From Latrodectus hesperus (taxonomy: Eukaryota > Arthropoda > Arachnida > Araneae > Theridiidae), in the NCBI GenBank assembly GCA_037975125.1, contig CM075862.1:64584078-64648077 (forward strand): a stretch of 64,000 nucleotides of DNA. Reading direction: 5' to 3'. The notes under the pieces are model-generated. The model worked only from the letters and a program-made list of their open reading frames with translations, was not told the origin of the DNA and ran no database searches. The translations under genes and the position numbers were made by a program. Positions 32,260 through 44,940 of the stretch are shown here, one piece after another; positions within the stretch are counted from its first letter, which is position 1, and each line of letters starts with the position of its first letter.

Positions 32260-34109
32260 TTTTATATTTTCAACTTCATATAAATCATTTGAAGGATATA
32301 TTCTGTCATTTAATCATTTCAATTTAAGATAATATCAATAAAAAAATCAATGTTTAAATTCATTTCAGGTATTATATTTTTCTAAAACGAACGAAAGATA
32401 TATCATGAAATTTTTTTATAGATTTTGGACAGATTGTCTTTATACATTGCTCATTATTATATTTCAAAATATACTCTAAACACACAGTGGACAGTACAAA
32501 TATCTTATAAGAGACAAAGATTTATGTAATGAAATTAAAGAAGAAATATTTAAGTAATGTACGATAAAATCGTAAAATTACAGGAAATAAAATATTTTCT
32601 TGTAACTTTTTTTCTTAACCGCAGTTACATTGAAATTTGTATGCATCAATCAACCAAACTTAATTCACACATTTTGTTTTATTCCTTTTAATAAATGAAA
32701 CAAGGCATTGCATTAAAATTGTCATTAAAATTAATTAAAAATGTGGAAATACAAATTAGTTAAGCAAAAATCTTTTCTTTAACTTCCTTTAATACTATGA
32801 TATTTTCATTAAGATATCTTTTACATTTTACTAGGGTAAATTAGAAATGTATGTAAATTTATCACAATTGTCAAACTGTCTTTATTATTTTTTAAATTAT
32901 GACATTAATAATACTGAATTATCAAGCTCAAAAATATTAAATTCTGAAATGATTAATAATTTATTAAAACTTTCTAAGGCCCTGATAAATATAAAAAAGT
33001 TAATTATAATTTTATATAAGTATAAAAAATATTAAATAATAATACAATCAATTATATACATAAAATTTTGCATATATTTTATGAGAAAAATTAATTAAAG
33101 AAACATATTATATAGTTAATTATCTCACATAAAATATATTCAAAATTTTACATTTATTGTTAAAATAAAGAGGGCAATAGTTTAATAACTCTTTTATGAA
33201 TTTAAAATATTTTCTTGAAAACTATAAAGTATTTTCTTGAAATTCTGCTTCATTTTGTTAATTGTTTTCTTTAATAAACATTATAAAACACAATTTTTTA
33301 ATGTCACTAAAGTATTGTCATTGGTAAAACGATATGAAATTCAGGTTTTCATAAAAACGTTATATAATATTATTGTAAAATGTTTGGAGTAGCTTTCTAT
33401 AAGAATTAAATTTCAGAAATTTTTTTTATGGTGAACAAAACTTGGGTCAAGTGATGTTTTCTCTAATGAAACCTTAAAAAGGATGGAAATGATAAGATTA
33501 TCAGACTTGGTAACAATTTACTAGGGCATTGATACAGATTAAATGTTTTTGTTAGCTCTTGTTTAACATATTGTAAGATTTTTCTGGTCTCCCTATTCTA
33601 CGGTAATTGTAACACTCATATGTTATCCAGTTTCTTAGAAAAGATTGAATTAGATTAATTTCGTAAACTGTTCAGTATATTTTGCTGTGAAGCTATGTTT
33701 GATGATGTAGACAGGAATTTTACAGCTATTTATTGTTGCAGCGTATCTACCTGATTTTACGATGGATGTAAAAGTACTTTGGAGTGTGTTTGCATATTTC
33801 TGAATTACTTTTGAATAATATATATTCCTTTATTCATATTATGCTCTTATTCCTAATTCGATAACCATATTCAGAAGATTTTATAAAAGGAATTAAATAT
33901 GAAAATTCATAAATGACACAAGACAAAATATTTGCAATGCGTAATTAAACAAGCATTTAAATTTCTAAATGTTAGAGAAGTCCAATGTGTGCAATTATAT
34001 GTAATCATTTTTTAAATGAAATATTTTATATGTTTACTCAATCAACTGCTACAGTTGTGATACGAAAACAATTAAGTTTCAAAAATAATAACATATTAAA
34101 TTTAAAACT

Positions 34110-34240
34110 AATTTATCTTTTTTAAATACAATTATTCCAATTAAAATTTTAAGAAATTTTATCTTTTAAATACAATTATTCCAATTAAAATTTTAAGATT
34201 CCTAAAAATTTTATTATTAATAAAATTTTTTAGGAATCTT
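34110..34240. repeat. 44-bp tandem duplication followed by a hairpin
   Basis: TTTAAATACAATTATTCC recurs 44 bp apart (34121, 34165). The second copy runs straight into an inverted repeat, AAGATTCCTAAAAATTTTATTA (arms 34195-34216 and 34218-34240, one 1-bp indel). Confidence 0.8.
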
Positions 34241-35629
34241 CTTTTAAGTATTTCTTAAAAATTTATTAAAAGTAATATTTTACGGATTTTTAAAATTAGT
34301 AAGACTTACGATTAATTTTAATTTACTTAATCAAAAGAGTCTATCTCACTAATAGTTAGGAAAATTATTATTGATTTTTATAACTTATATTAATAAGGTA
34401 CTTACTTAATAATCATACTGACAGTAGAATATTGTGTGTTTCAATAACATATTATTATTATTATTTAATAAAATATATATAGGTTTTTAGCTAAGATACA
34501 GCAGCAATTTTAACAATGGCATAATATTATTATTAAAAATGATTGAGAGTATTTTTCTGTTCTGTTAATGTCATCATTGAAAGAAATTTGCATAGTAATA
34601 TAACAAATATCATAAAGAAGCTTACTATTTTTTATACTGTTTAGTCAAAACAGCAAGGTTAAATCTTCAAATATTAGATTTTTATTACAATGCTTACATC
34701 ATTTATAAATCACTAAAGTTCAAAATTAAGAAAATTTCAAATAGATTAAAAAAAACTAAAAAGATATCTATGTTTCAATACAATATTAATTATTATAATG
34801 CTAACAAATATTAATTAATATTAGTCATTTAAAATAATCAATAATTATATTAAAGCATATTAGTTGTTTGAAATACTAACATTTTTCTATATTAACTAGT
34901 TAAGTTCTATATAATATTAGTGTGTATATACTGTAAAAATTTATCTATCATTTTTTAAAAAATGGAGCACGAAAAACTAAACAATTGCTTAGCTTACTGC
35001 TTCACCTTTTTGATAAAATTTATTAATTATTTAAGAGCATATAAAAGCAGCTTCTAGTGAAACTTCATTTAAGTGTTTCCATTAATTTTGTTTTCTCGTT
35101 CACTAAAATCTTTTTTTTTTCAGTCGCATATTTTGCATTCAAGTGATAGATCTAATATCCGATACTCAGAGAAAATGCATTTGCTTCTTTAAGAATTTTC
35201 CTAAAATACTTCCCTTCTTAAAATTAGGTCTTCAATTAGACAGTGATTTAATCTTAAAGAAAGAAATGAAAAAGCATAAAAAATTGCTTAAACCATGGAA
35301 ATGGTTCCATTAGAAAGTTCGTCGAATGTTTTTATTTGAAAAAGAATTTCTGAAAGGTAGAGAGCGGCTCCCTTTTTCTCTCTCTTAATCTTTTTTATAA
35401 AGAATTGAAGAATGCATTGAAAAGATTAAAAATAATGCATAAAAACGAAAGAAAAAGTTTCAAACTGTTATTTCTTCCAAGGAAATAAATCTAATGGGGT
35501 TGATTTTTGTGTAGATTGTTTATTGAAATCAATTTAAAACTTACGATTAATTTAATTTTCTTAATCTATCAGAAATGCACAAGACAATACTACACACAAG
35601 ATACTCCTTATGTTTTTATTTTATTTTAT

Positions 35630-36205
35630 TTTCAATTTTCTGAATTGTATTTGAAAAAAAAAATAGCAAATCATTTTACACTTGATTAAAAAATACTTCT
35701 TATTTGTACATTTGTCCAATCTTATTACGTAGGCAAAAAAAAGCACATAATTTTAAATTTTATTTCTCATGAAAATTTTCTAAAAAAACTATAATATTGC
35801 TGTTACAATACAGATTAAACGTGTGTACTCAATATTTTAAAAGATATTAAAGGAAATTAAGCATTATATGTTTTATGATAGCAGCTCTTGCCACAAATGT
35901 GTTTTTCTTTTATTTTCTTTGACTTCTGAGGATTTTATTTTAAAAAATAACAGATCATTTTGCACTTGATTAAGGATATTTTTTTATATGTATATTTGTT
36001 AGAATTTATTAGCAAGGTAAAAAGAAGCTTAAATGTACCAAAACACATAATTTTAGATTTCAATTTAATTTCTCATGGAAATCTTTCCGAGAAACTAAAA
36101 TATTGCTGTTATAATGTAGATTAAAGGGATGTACTTAATATTTTAAAAATATTAAAGATAATTAAGCACCATATGTCTTACGATGGTAGTTCCTACGAAA
36201 TGTGT
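35630..36205. repeat. Diverged direct duplication of about 290-310 bp
   Basis: Copies at about 35630-35905 and 35935-36205 share AATTAAGCA(T/C)(T/C)ATATGT, AATATTGCTGTTA (35793, 36099) and CATTTTRCACTTGATTAA (35672, 35956), with many indels. Old tandem duplication. Confidence 0.75.
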
Positions 36206-36518
36206 TATAAGTAATATTTAACTCTAATTTGAAGTTCATCTAAAGCAATCAGTCTTCTAAATGTTATTTTTATTGCACTTCTAATTAATAAAACTTAACA
36301 TCATTTCTTTGTAAGTGAATATGATTTTTCTCATATTATTACACATTTATGTGAATTTTGGTATTTTTTTTACAACTTTAGGAATAATGGGAATAGTTTT
36401 AAACATTAAAATTATTTACTGATAAAAATTTAATTAATATAATTTCCAAAACAATAAGAGAAAGACAAATTTCAAGAAACATCTGCTGGCCACAAACACA
36501 TTAATTTCTGACATGTTT

Positions 36519-36538
36519 CTCTCTCTCTCTCTCTCTCT
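36519..36538. repeat. (CT)10 microsatellite
   Basis: Ten CT dinucleotides. Confidence 0.95.
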
Positions 36539-36700
36539 TAACTGTGTGGTGCATTTTAAATGCAAAATACATTATAATAACATAATACTTTGACTAATGT
36601 TAGTTGGAACAGATATTGTATTGCATTTTGTATTTCCTATTTAATATTGTATCCTATTTAATATCAAATAATGTATTCTTTTTAATATTTAATATGTTTC

Positions 36701-36797
36701 TATTTAGTATCAAATATTGTATTTTCTATTTGATACTAAATAATAAAGAAATTATTTTTATTACTGGAGAATAATTTATAGTAATAAAATAATTTCT
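36701..36797. repeat. Two adjacent hairpins
   Basis: TATTTAGTATCAAATA (36701-36716) pairs with 36727-36742. Immediately after, AGAAATTATTTTTATTACT (36747-36765) pairs with 36780-36797 with one 1-bp indel. Confidence 0.8.
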
Positions 36798-37200
36798 CTT
36801 TTGGGTTTAATATTTCTGAAATAATAATACTATTTGTATAAATTAATTATTGCATTTTAAGAGTTAGGTAAAATTTTCTTTGTTTTAGCGTTCTAAGAGG
36901 AAATTTGAAAATATGTAATGATACTAATTTTATATATAGCCTTAAAAAGAATTAAAGTTTTTAATTTAAATTATGTAATTGCTACAATTTGTTAAATTGA
37001 TTTAATATAATTTAACTAAAAAATTATTAAAAACACGTACAATTTTTAACTTTTAATGTTATGAAATCTAACAATAAACATAATGTAGATCTTTGTCAAG
37101 AAAAGTTGCTTAATACAAGTGAAAACAAGGTTTCGTAAGCACATAAAACATTTATAGTATCATTTAATTTGTTATTTTCTAGTTAGAGTTTCATCATTTA

Positions 37201-37400
<200 letters not shown>

Positions 37401-39718
37401 TGTTAAAAGGGCTTATAATGTTCAATTTCATGTTCTAATTTTAACCATAAATAGGTCTTCATTTAAGCAACATAAAATCAAATTTTCTTTAAGAAGCAAA
37501 ACAAAAAATTTTAAAAGTCTGTTATGTTCTTTGTATTAAATATTTCGCATTGTTCAAAAATAAAGTGGAGAAAGGAGATTAATTTTTTAGAATATTATTA
37601 AGTAAATTACTTCTGCAACACAAATTACTGCAAACGGAAAACAATTTAGTAGTTTTTTAAAAAAAATCAAAAGAAGGATTGGATATTTATTAATACAAAT
37701 TTTTTCAAAGAAAAGTTGAATTCAAATATTCAATTGACTTTTTGATTTCATTATTTACTGCATTCCTGTTTCTTAAATTCAATATTTTATTTTAATATTG
37801 TTAATCACGACGTAATATATTTATCTGTTACTTGTTTAAAAGAATATGAAAGAATATCAAAATTTATAGTTTTTTTAGTATTAATTGTGTGAAAACATAA
37901 TTTTTCATTTTTGAAGGAAATTTTCGATAATATTTGTAAGAAAAGATAATATTCTAGTGATAATTCAACTTATTTTTTATTTTTATGGAAGGCAAAAATT
38001 TGTTTTTTTCTTATGTTATTTTAAGGAATATTAACATTAAAATACCTATGTCTCCAACATTCTAGGAATAATTATTGATGGAAAAATTGAAAACAATTTA
38101 AAAGAAATTAGAGAAAAACCCATAGTTCTTTTTAATTACATACAATGATTTGAAAAAATATATTCTTTAAATACAGTAGAAGATTAGTTAAAAAAAATCA
38201 CTTGTCTATATTAAGTATACTATCACACTGTATTAAACATAGTTTGCATTGTAAAATATTTCTCCCATATATTTTAATTAACTGTGATTTTATGAATATT
38301 GTTGCAAAGAAAAACCATGTTCCGCAATAATCTGTTTCTTAAATTGCATACAAATATAATGTAATATTTTATTTCTAAGAATAAAATAAATGTACGTAAT
38401 AAACTAAACGGATATGTTACTTTTAAGATAAAATCAGTGTATATAAAAATCTGGTAAATAATCAAAATTAAATTTTTCCGCACAAATTTAATATTTTATT
38501 TAATTTTATATTTATGTGCATCTATTACAAAGAAATGTATAATAAACTGTACAGTGATGTGAATAAACAACATTACTGAAGCTATTTGTAACTGTAACTT
38601 GCATTGATATGTATTTTTAATACATATTTACTAGAAAAAATAAAGATTATGAGATCATAAATGATTAAATGATAATTTTTGTACTATCAAATTTTTTATA
38701 GGAACAAAATATTTCACAAAGTAAATGATAACACGATTAACTACAGAAATAAAAGCTTTTAAAATTGATTGCAATATCAAAATTTTTTATATGAATACAT
38801 ATTGACTAAATGATTTACATATAATAATTTTGAGAAATTATATTACATATAAAAATATCATAATTTCCAGAAAATTTCCAACTTTTCTGCAATAAGAACA
38901 GACATTTTGAACTTTAGACTTTTTTAATGTTAATGGCTTTATGTTATCAGACAGTTTCTGATTTTATTTTTCTGGTTTTTAATTTATTAGATATATCATA
39001 CTTTAAATAATCTTTTAGCACTAAGATAATTTAAATGTTTTTGAATTTCATAAAAATAGTATAATGTAAAAAACGATAAAGAGAATATACATGAGATTTG
39101 TTCTATTCTTATTATTTCAATATATTCAATTCTATTACTCCAATTTCAAAGATAATTACTCCAAATTCAAAGATAAACAATATAAAAATGTAAAAAATTT
39201 CCGTGAAAAACTGAATCTTCACCAAAAAACCTAAAAGTAAAAAGACGAGGTTCTTAAAATGGGAGTCTGATTTTTCTGTAAGTGCAATCACTTTCCAATC
39301 TTAATGGTGGTCAGGGGAAACGGTAAGATAATGTTTTATCGCAGTAATCAAATAAAGAGGAATTCGATGACCTTAATTATCGCATTTGCAACAAAAAGTC
39401 TACAAATCTTTCTGCTGATTGGGTACATTGCGATATTTATTTCTTTTACTTTTTGTCTTATATAAAAATAATTATTTTCGATATCGAAATATAGTGTCCT
39501 TGAGAAGGCATATTTTATATAACAAAATTATTAGGGTAAATAATTATTAAATATAATTTACTGGTTTTTTATCTTTAACAATATAAAAAATGTAAAAAAA
39601 CAAATTTTCTTATGAATTTAGTGAGTTAGCATTTAAAAATGTAAAGTTTTTGAATATTATTCCTCGGTTTACGGTAGATAGTCTATTGAAATTTCTTAAA
39701 TTACTTAAGAAGTTTACA

Positions 39719-40160
39719 AAACGCAACTACATTTTTTAAATTAGTTAAGCAGATCATTTATACATTGGAGATCATTAAAAGTATTTAACATTAAAACAAA
39801 GAAAAAATATTAAGAAAATATATCTTATTCAAAACAAGTTTAAAAAATGTTTAAGATTTTAAGCATAGAATGATCTGACATTTAAGAGATTTTCTTCCAT
39901 TGATAAGATTCCAGACTTTTCTCCAATTGATAATGACTAATAATTGATTGATTGACTTACAAAACAAAACTGTATTTTTTAAATTTGTTTAGCAGACCAT
40001 TAAAAATTTTTAACATTAAAACTAAGAAAAAAAGTAATAAGAAAATATATCTTATTCAAAACAAGTTTGAAAAATGTTTAAGATTTTAAACATAGAATGA
40101 TCTGAGATTTAAGATTTTAAAAGTGACTTTTCTTCCATTGATAATGGTTAATAATTAGGG
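39719..40160. repeat. Direct duplication, about 227-bp offset
   Basis: GAAAATATATCTTATTCAAA at 39814 recurs at 40041, with TTTAAGATTTTAA(G/A)CATAG, ATGATCTGA and TTTTCTTCCATTGATAA in the same order in both copies. Confidence 0.85.
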
Positions 40161-40769
40161 AAATAATGCAACAGATGGAAGAGGATACTCTGCTTAAAGT
40201 AATTACAGATTAAGTGTAAAGTTAAAAATAAATATAAATTGATTTAATAATTTATGATTTTATTGGTGAGTTTCTATTCTTTCACAATGATTATCATTTA
40301 TAAAGTTAATATAAGAGATTAAAGACATGTGTTTGATAAATATGATGGTAAAACTCCGAGTTAAGTTTAAGATTCTTATTGCGTTACATTTCGGTTCGTG
40401 ATTTTATTCATTAATAGGTTCTATTGTCTTTAATATTATATTTTAACAGCCTAATATTAACAATCTTACAGCAACAATTTAACAAATAACAATTTTCATA
40501 ATTAATTTTCACAAAACGAGTTCCACACCATTATATACTGGTGCCAATACGGTCTTCATACGACAGTATCCAAATAGCAACTGAGTTAGATTCCCCATCG
40601 GATAGGGAAGATGTGCTTCTCAATCCCTTTTTAGGGATTTTCTGTGGCTGAGTTGCCACAATTCTGAGTATGAATTGATTAAAAATTTAAGAATTCAAAA
40701 TTGGATTTCTGTCTTGATAATCAATAATTTTGGCAAATAAATAATGATTGCATTTTAGAATAATTAATA

Positions 40770-40830
40770 AAATAATAATCTTTATAGGAATACATATTGA
40801 CTAATTGTATTCCTATAAAGATTATTATTT
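40770..40830. repeat. Perfect inverted repeat, 24-bp arms
   Basis: Arms 40770-40793 and 40807-40830 (core ATCTTTATAGGAATAC) are exact reverse complements around a 13-nt loop. Part of one arm recurs at 40840-40857. Confidence 0.9.
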
Positions 40831-42209
40831 TGATAGGAATAATAATCTTTATAGAAGTCTTTCCACTTTTATATGTTGAAAGACTGTGTGAAAAGCGTTA
40901 ATAAATAATTTTTTTTTCGAATTTTAATAAGATTATTTTTTACTCAAAAATAAGAAGTGAAGCAGTGGAACAAATTGAAAATTCAAGAATAAAACATTGT
41001 GATTGATTAGTTGCTAAAACGTGTTTATGAATTTCGTAAGTATGTGATGGTTTGAGTTTATAGATATGAGACATGAAAGGTTTGAGAACATTTGGTTCAT
41101 ATGCTTAGATATATATTTATAGATTGTTCTTAGTTCATTAATTTTAGTTTTTAACCTGAGACTTGTGCATTTGAGTATTCAATGTGATCCAAACAATATA
41201 AATAAAAGACAATAAACTCACACTAAATTTATATTCAGTTGAAAATCATACAGTAAAGAAGATAATAAGTATTCTTATAAATATGTGCTCCCAACACAAA
41301 GTATTCAAAATCAAATAAAAAACCTTGTAATATTTATAATAATATAATAATTAATGGTTACTCATACATCATGAAACTAAAGGATTATAGTCCCACAATT
41401 ATGTAATTGCAACTTAATACTAATTAATAAGTTTCTGTTTATTATTTACTAGAAACCGTTAATTTTATTTTTTTGTTAGACATGGATTATTCATGTAAAA
41501 AGTTTAATCAATATGTATTATTTGTCTCTTTGTTAGAAAGACAACTGAACGAAAAAAAATTTTAGATGATTTTGAACAGACATAGAAAAGTATGCTTTAA
41601 TCTTAAACGCATTCTTATTTTTAAAACAAAAGCAAAAAAATAAGTTTAAAAGAACATTTCAATGAATAATAATGAACCATGTATTTTACAGAATAAAATA
41701 AGAATATAAATCCTTCATAAGTAAAATTATGATTTTGATTATTTCTGTAATTACAAAGTATAGTTAAGCTGTTACATAAATGCATTGTCTTCATTACTAT
41801 ATAAATATAATTTTCACTACATAAAATATCGTTAAAATTAATAGCACAAATTTTCAAAAAATGTTCTATTTTTATTTTCTTGTTATATAATGTTGCGATA
41901 TTGTTATTAAATAGATTTTGAAAGAAATATTTAAATATCATGATGTATATTCAATATAGTCACGAAAAATACAAATGTAATAATAAAGCAAATCAGTCTT
42001 TATAATGAAGTTTACTCAACAAATCTTAAGTATGTAAGTGAAAATGATGTTTAGAATCTTTAGTCAAATGTAAAATAGAAATATAGAGACATTAATTTTT
42101 AAGCACTATCTTGAAGATAACTCTTAAAAATTATATTTCTGAAACTAAATTAAGAAAATTTATTCACTATATTCTTACTTTTACGCTTAATTGAATAATT
42201 ATTTTCCAG

Positions 42210-42227
42210 CACTGTTTTAAAACAGTG
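42210..42227. repeat. 18-bp perfect palindrome
   Basis: CACTGTTTTAAAACAGTG. Function unknown. Confidence 0.8.
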
Positions 42228-42490
42228 TGCTTTTAAAAATTTAATTATACCACAACATCAAATTTGCCAACTTAGAAAAGAAATATTACTGTTTGCTATG
42301 CCAATTTTTTGAAAACCAAGTAAAAAACTCTTTTATTTTTATTGTACATTATGTATAGTATTCTTTTTATATAAAATTTACAGTTTACTTACTTTGAAGT
42401 TGATGATTTTAATTTTAAATTCTAATTTAAATTTAATTTATTCTGGGTTTACTTTTCCTTTAAATTAAGAAATGAATTCAGGAGTATTCA

Positions 42491-42630
<140 letters not shown>

Positions 42631-43524
42631 ACATATACACACATATATAGTTATAAGATTTTGTTTTTAAAATTAATAGCAATACTTAATTAAAAATTTA
42701 TTATATATGAATAATTAGCCTTACATAATTATAAAAGTTTTTAATAAACCCCTTAGAAAATTATTTAAATCTGAAAATGGATTTTCAAAATTTAAATGAG
42801 TGAAAAATGTAGCATATGTATGATGAATGAAAAGATCATTCTGTTTTTTTAATTAAGTATTGAATCAAATGGTATAATTGATTGACATAAAATGTCACCA
42901 TTACTATAAAAATCATACGATTGTTTTTCATTAATCATTATTATTATAAAAATATGAGTGATCCTTAGCTTAAAGTAAGTTAATAAAGAGAGGTAATAAT
43001 TTGTCCGTAATATCAAATACATTTTTAACTAATTTTTTATAAAGTGGATTGTGAATTTATAAAGAATATCAAGTTACAAACGACATAACTACTGGTATTA
43101 CTAAAAACTTCTCTATATGCTTTCACATCTTTACTTGATTAGTACATTCTTCTGTAAGATAGTTGCATTTTTTTTACTGACAATGCATAATAAAACTTCA
43201 AAAAAATTATAAAACACTCATGATTTTTACTGTTTTATAATCTGAAGAAATAAGCTGATTTAAATAGAATTGTTAAAATTATACTTTAAAAAATAAAAAG
43301 ATAGTTACCGAAGTTATTTTTATTCTAAGAACTATATTAAGTTCAAGATTAACATTAAAACTAATAAGAGCACTAGAAATCATAAAATATATTTGAAAAA
43401 CCACTTTATAATAGAAATAAAAAACTACTTAATTATAAGATACTCAAAAATATTCTAAAAATTATTTGAAACACATAATATAAAAAAGACACTTGCGATA
43501 GCTTTAACTGCAAAGGTTGTGAAC
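42631..43524. other. AT-rich non-coding stretch
   Basis: Nothing supported. Confidence 0.55.
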
Positions 43525-43526
43525 TA

Positions 43527-44938
43527 CACTACCGCCCATTAAAATTGCTACACCAAGAAGGAATGCAAATAACAGAAAGATATTTATTGGACACATACAC
43601 TATAGTGGAAAGAACAAGTGATTAGATTTACAGGAAATTAGGATGTATAGATCTTGAGAAATCAGTATCTAGAGCAGCCACCTCTGGCTGCAATAACAGC
43701 ATTTATCCGCCTAGGCATGGAATCAAACAGAGATTTTATGGCATGTACGGGGATCTCAGTCCATGCAGTTTCAACACTATGCCACAGTTCATCGACAGTA
43801 GTGGATGGTGAGTGATGGCGTGCCAATCACTCTGCAACCATTGACCACACTTTCTCAATTTGATGACAGATCTGGAGAACGTGCTGGCCAGGATAACAGT
43901 CGAACCTGTTCTGTGTCAAGGAAGTTCAGAACAGTACGGGCAACATGCGGTAGTACATTATCCTGTTGAAACAAAGCATTAGGGAGGCCTCGAAGATAGG
44001 GCAGAGTCACGGGCCTTAACACATCGGAAATGTAACGATTGCTGTTCAAAATGCCGGTAATGCGAACAAGAGGTGATCGAGACGTGTATCCAATGGCACC
44101 CCATACCATCACTCCAGCAGAGGGGCCAGTATGGCGATGTCCAATGCAAGCTGGCAATGCGCGTTCTCCACGATGCCTCCAAACACGGATGTGGCCATCA
44201 TGGTCCTGTATACAGAACCGAGATTCATCTGTAAAGATGACGTGATGCCATTCCCGCGTCCAGGTTCGTCGCTGATCATACCATTGAAGGCGCTCCTGGT
44301 CTGTGACGCAGCGTCAATGGTAGCCGAAGCCATGGTCACCATGCAGACAATCCATGCTGCTGCAAAGCGTCGTCGAACTGTTCGAGCAGAAACTTGTTGC
44401 CTTGCAAATGACTCCATTTCTCGACTCAGGGTTCGTGACGTGGCTGTACGATCTCTTGTGACCATGCGGATAAGATGTCTGTCTTCTCTGCTGTTAGTGA
44501 TAGGGAGGTCACTGAGATCCTGCATGTCGTTCCATATCATTGTCCTGAACCCATCGATTCCATATTCTGCTAACAGTCATGGGGTCTCGACCGACGCGAG
44601 CAGCAATATTGCGGTACGATAAACCGCAATCCCGGTAGGCTATAATCCTTCCTCGCTCAAAGTCAGCCACGTGCTGATAGGCATTTCTTCTTCTTACACG
44701 AGGCATTACAACAACTCTCTTTGCCGAAAACAACGTTGAAACGGAAATTGAGTATGAGAAAACTGCTGTCAAATTTCTGGTTTTATACACATTGTAGATG
44801 TCGCTACTGTCGCCTGCTTTGTATGAATGCGCTGAAAATCTAATCATTTGCATATCACAGCAAGTTCTGCCTGTCATGCATATTTCACGAGTGTGGTGTG
44901 CCGCTTTCCTGGTGTAGCAATTTTAATGGCCAGTAGTG
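43527..44938 (-). mobile_element. Tc1-like transposon, 1412 bp, full length but defective
   Basis: Ends read CACTACCGCCCATTAAAATT (left) and, on the other strand, CACTACTGGCCATTAAAATT (right), short imperfect inverted repeats of about 30 bp continuing through TGCTACACCA. TA flanks both sides (43525-43526, 44939-44940). Length and layout are those of a complete Tc1 element, with one gene on the minus strand. It is much less AT-rich than its surroundings, as these elements typically are in AT-rich hosts. Confidence 0.95.
43662..44706 (-). pseudogene. Tc1-family transposase (DD34E), frameshifted
   Basis: ATG at 44706 starts MPRVRRRNAYQHVADFERGR, then the first helix-turn-helix (GLSYRNIAARVGRDPMTVSR). 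A TGA follows GSQ at about 44510, and the homology continues in other frames: TNSREDRHLIR and SARTVRRR (second HTH) in one, TDESRFC (first catalytic Asp, 44229-44227) in the next, then VMVWGAIGY, FQQDN (second Asp, 43962-43960) and WPARSPDLS. The catalytic Glu codon (43856-43854) lies 34 residues on, but one base out of frame. The C-terminal end is near a stop at 43664-43662. Total length, about 348 codons, is normal for the family. All catalytic residues survive; only frames and one stop are broken, so decay is moderate. Confidence 0.93.
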
Positions 44939-44940
44939 TA

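Noticed and set aside
33500..33780. Faint resemblance to a LINE reverse-transcriptase C-terminal region
   Set aside because: Multiple stops and no diagnostic motif; similarity by eye only.
40510..40680. Less AT-rich patch as an exon
   Set aside because: No frame longer than a few dozen codons and no clear splice pair.
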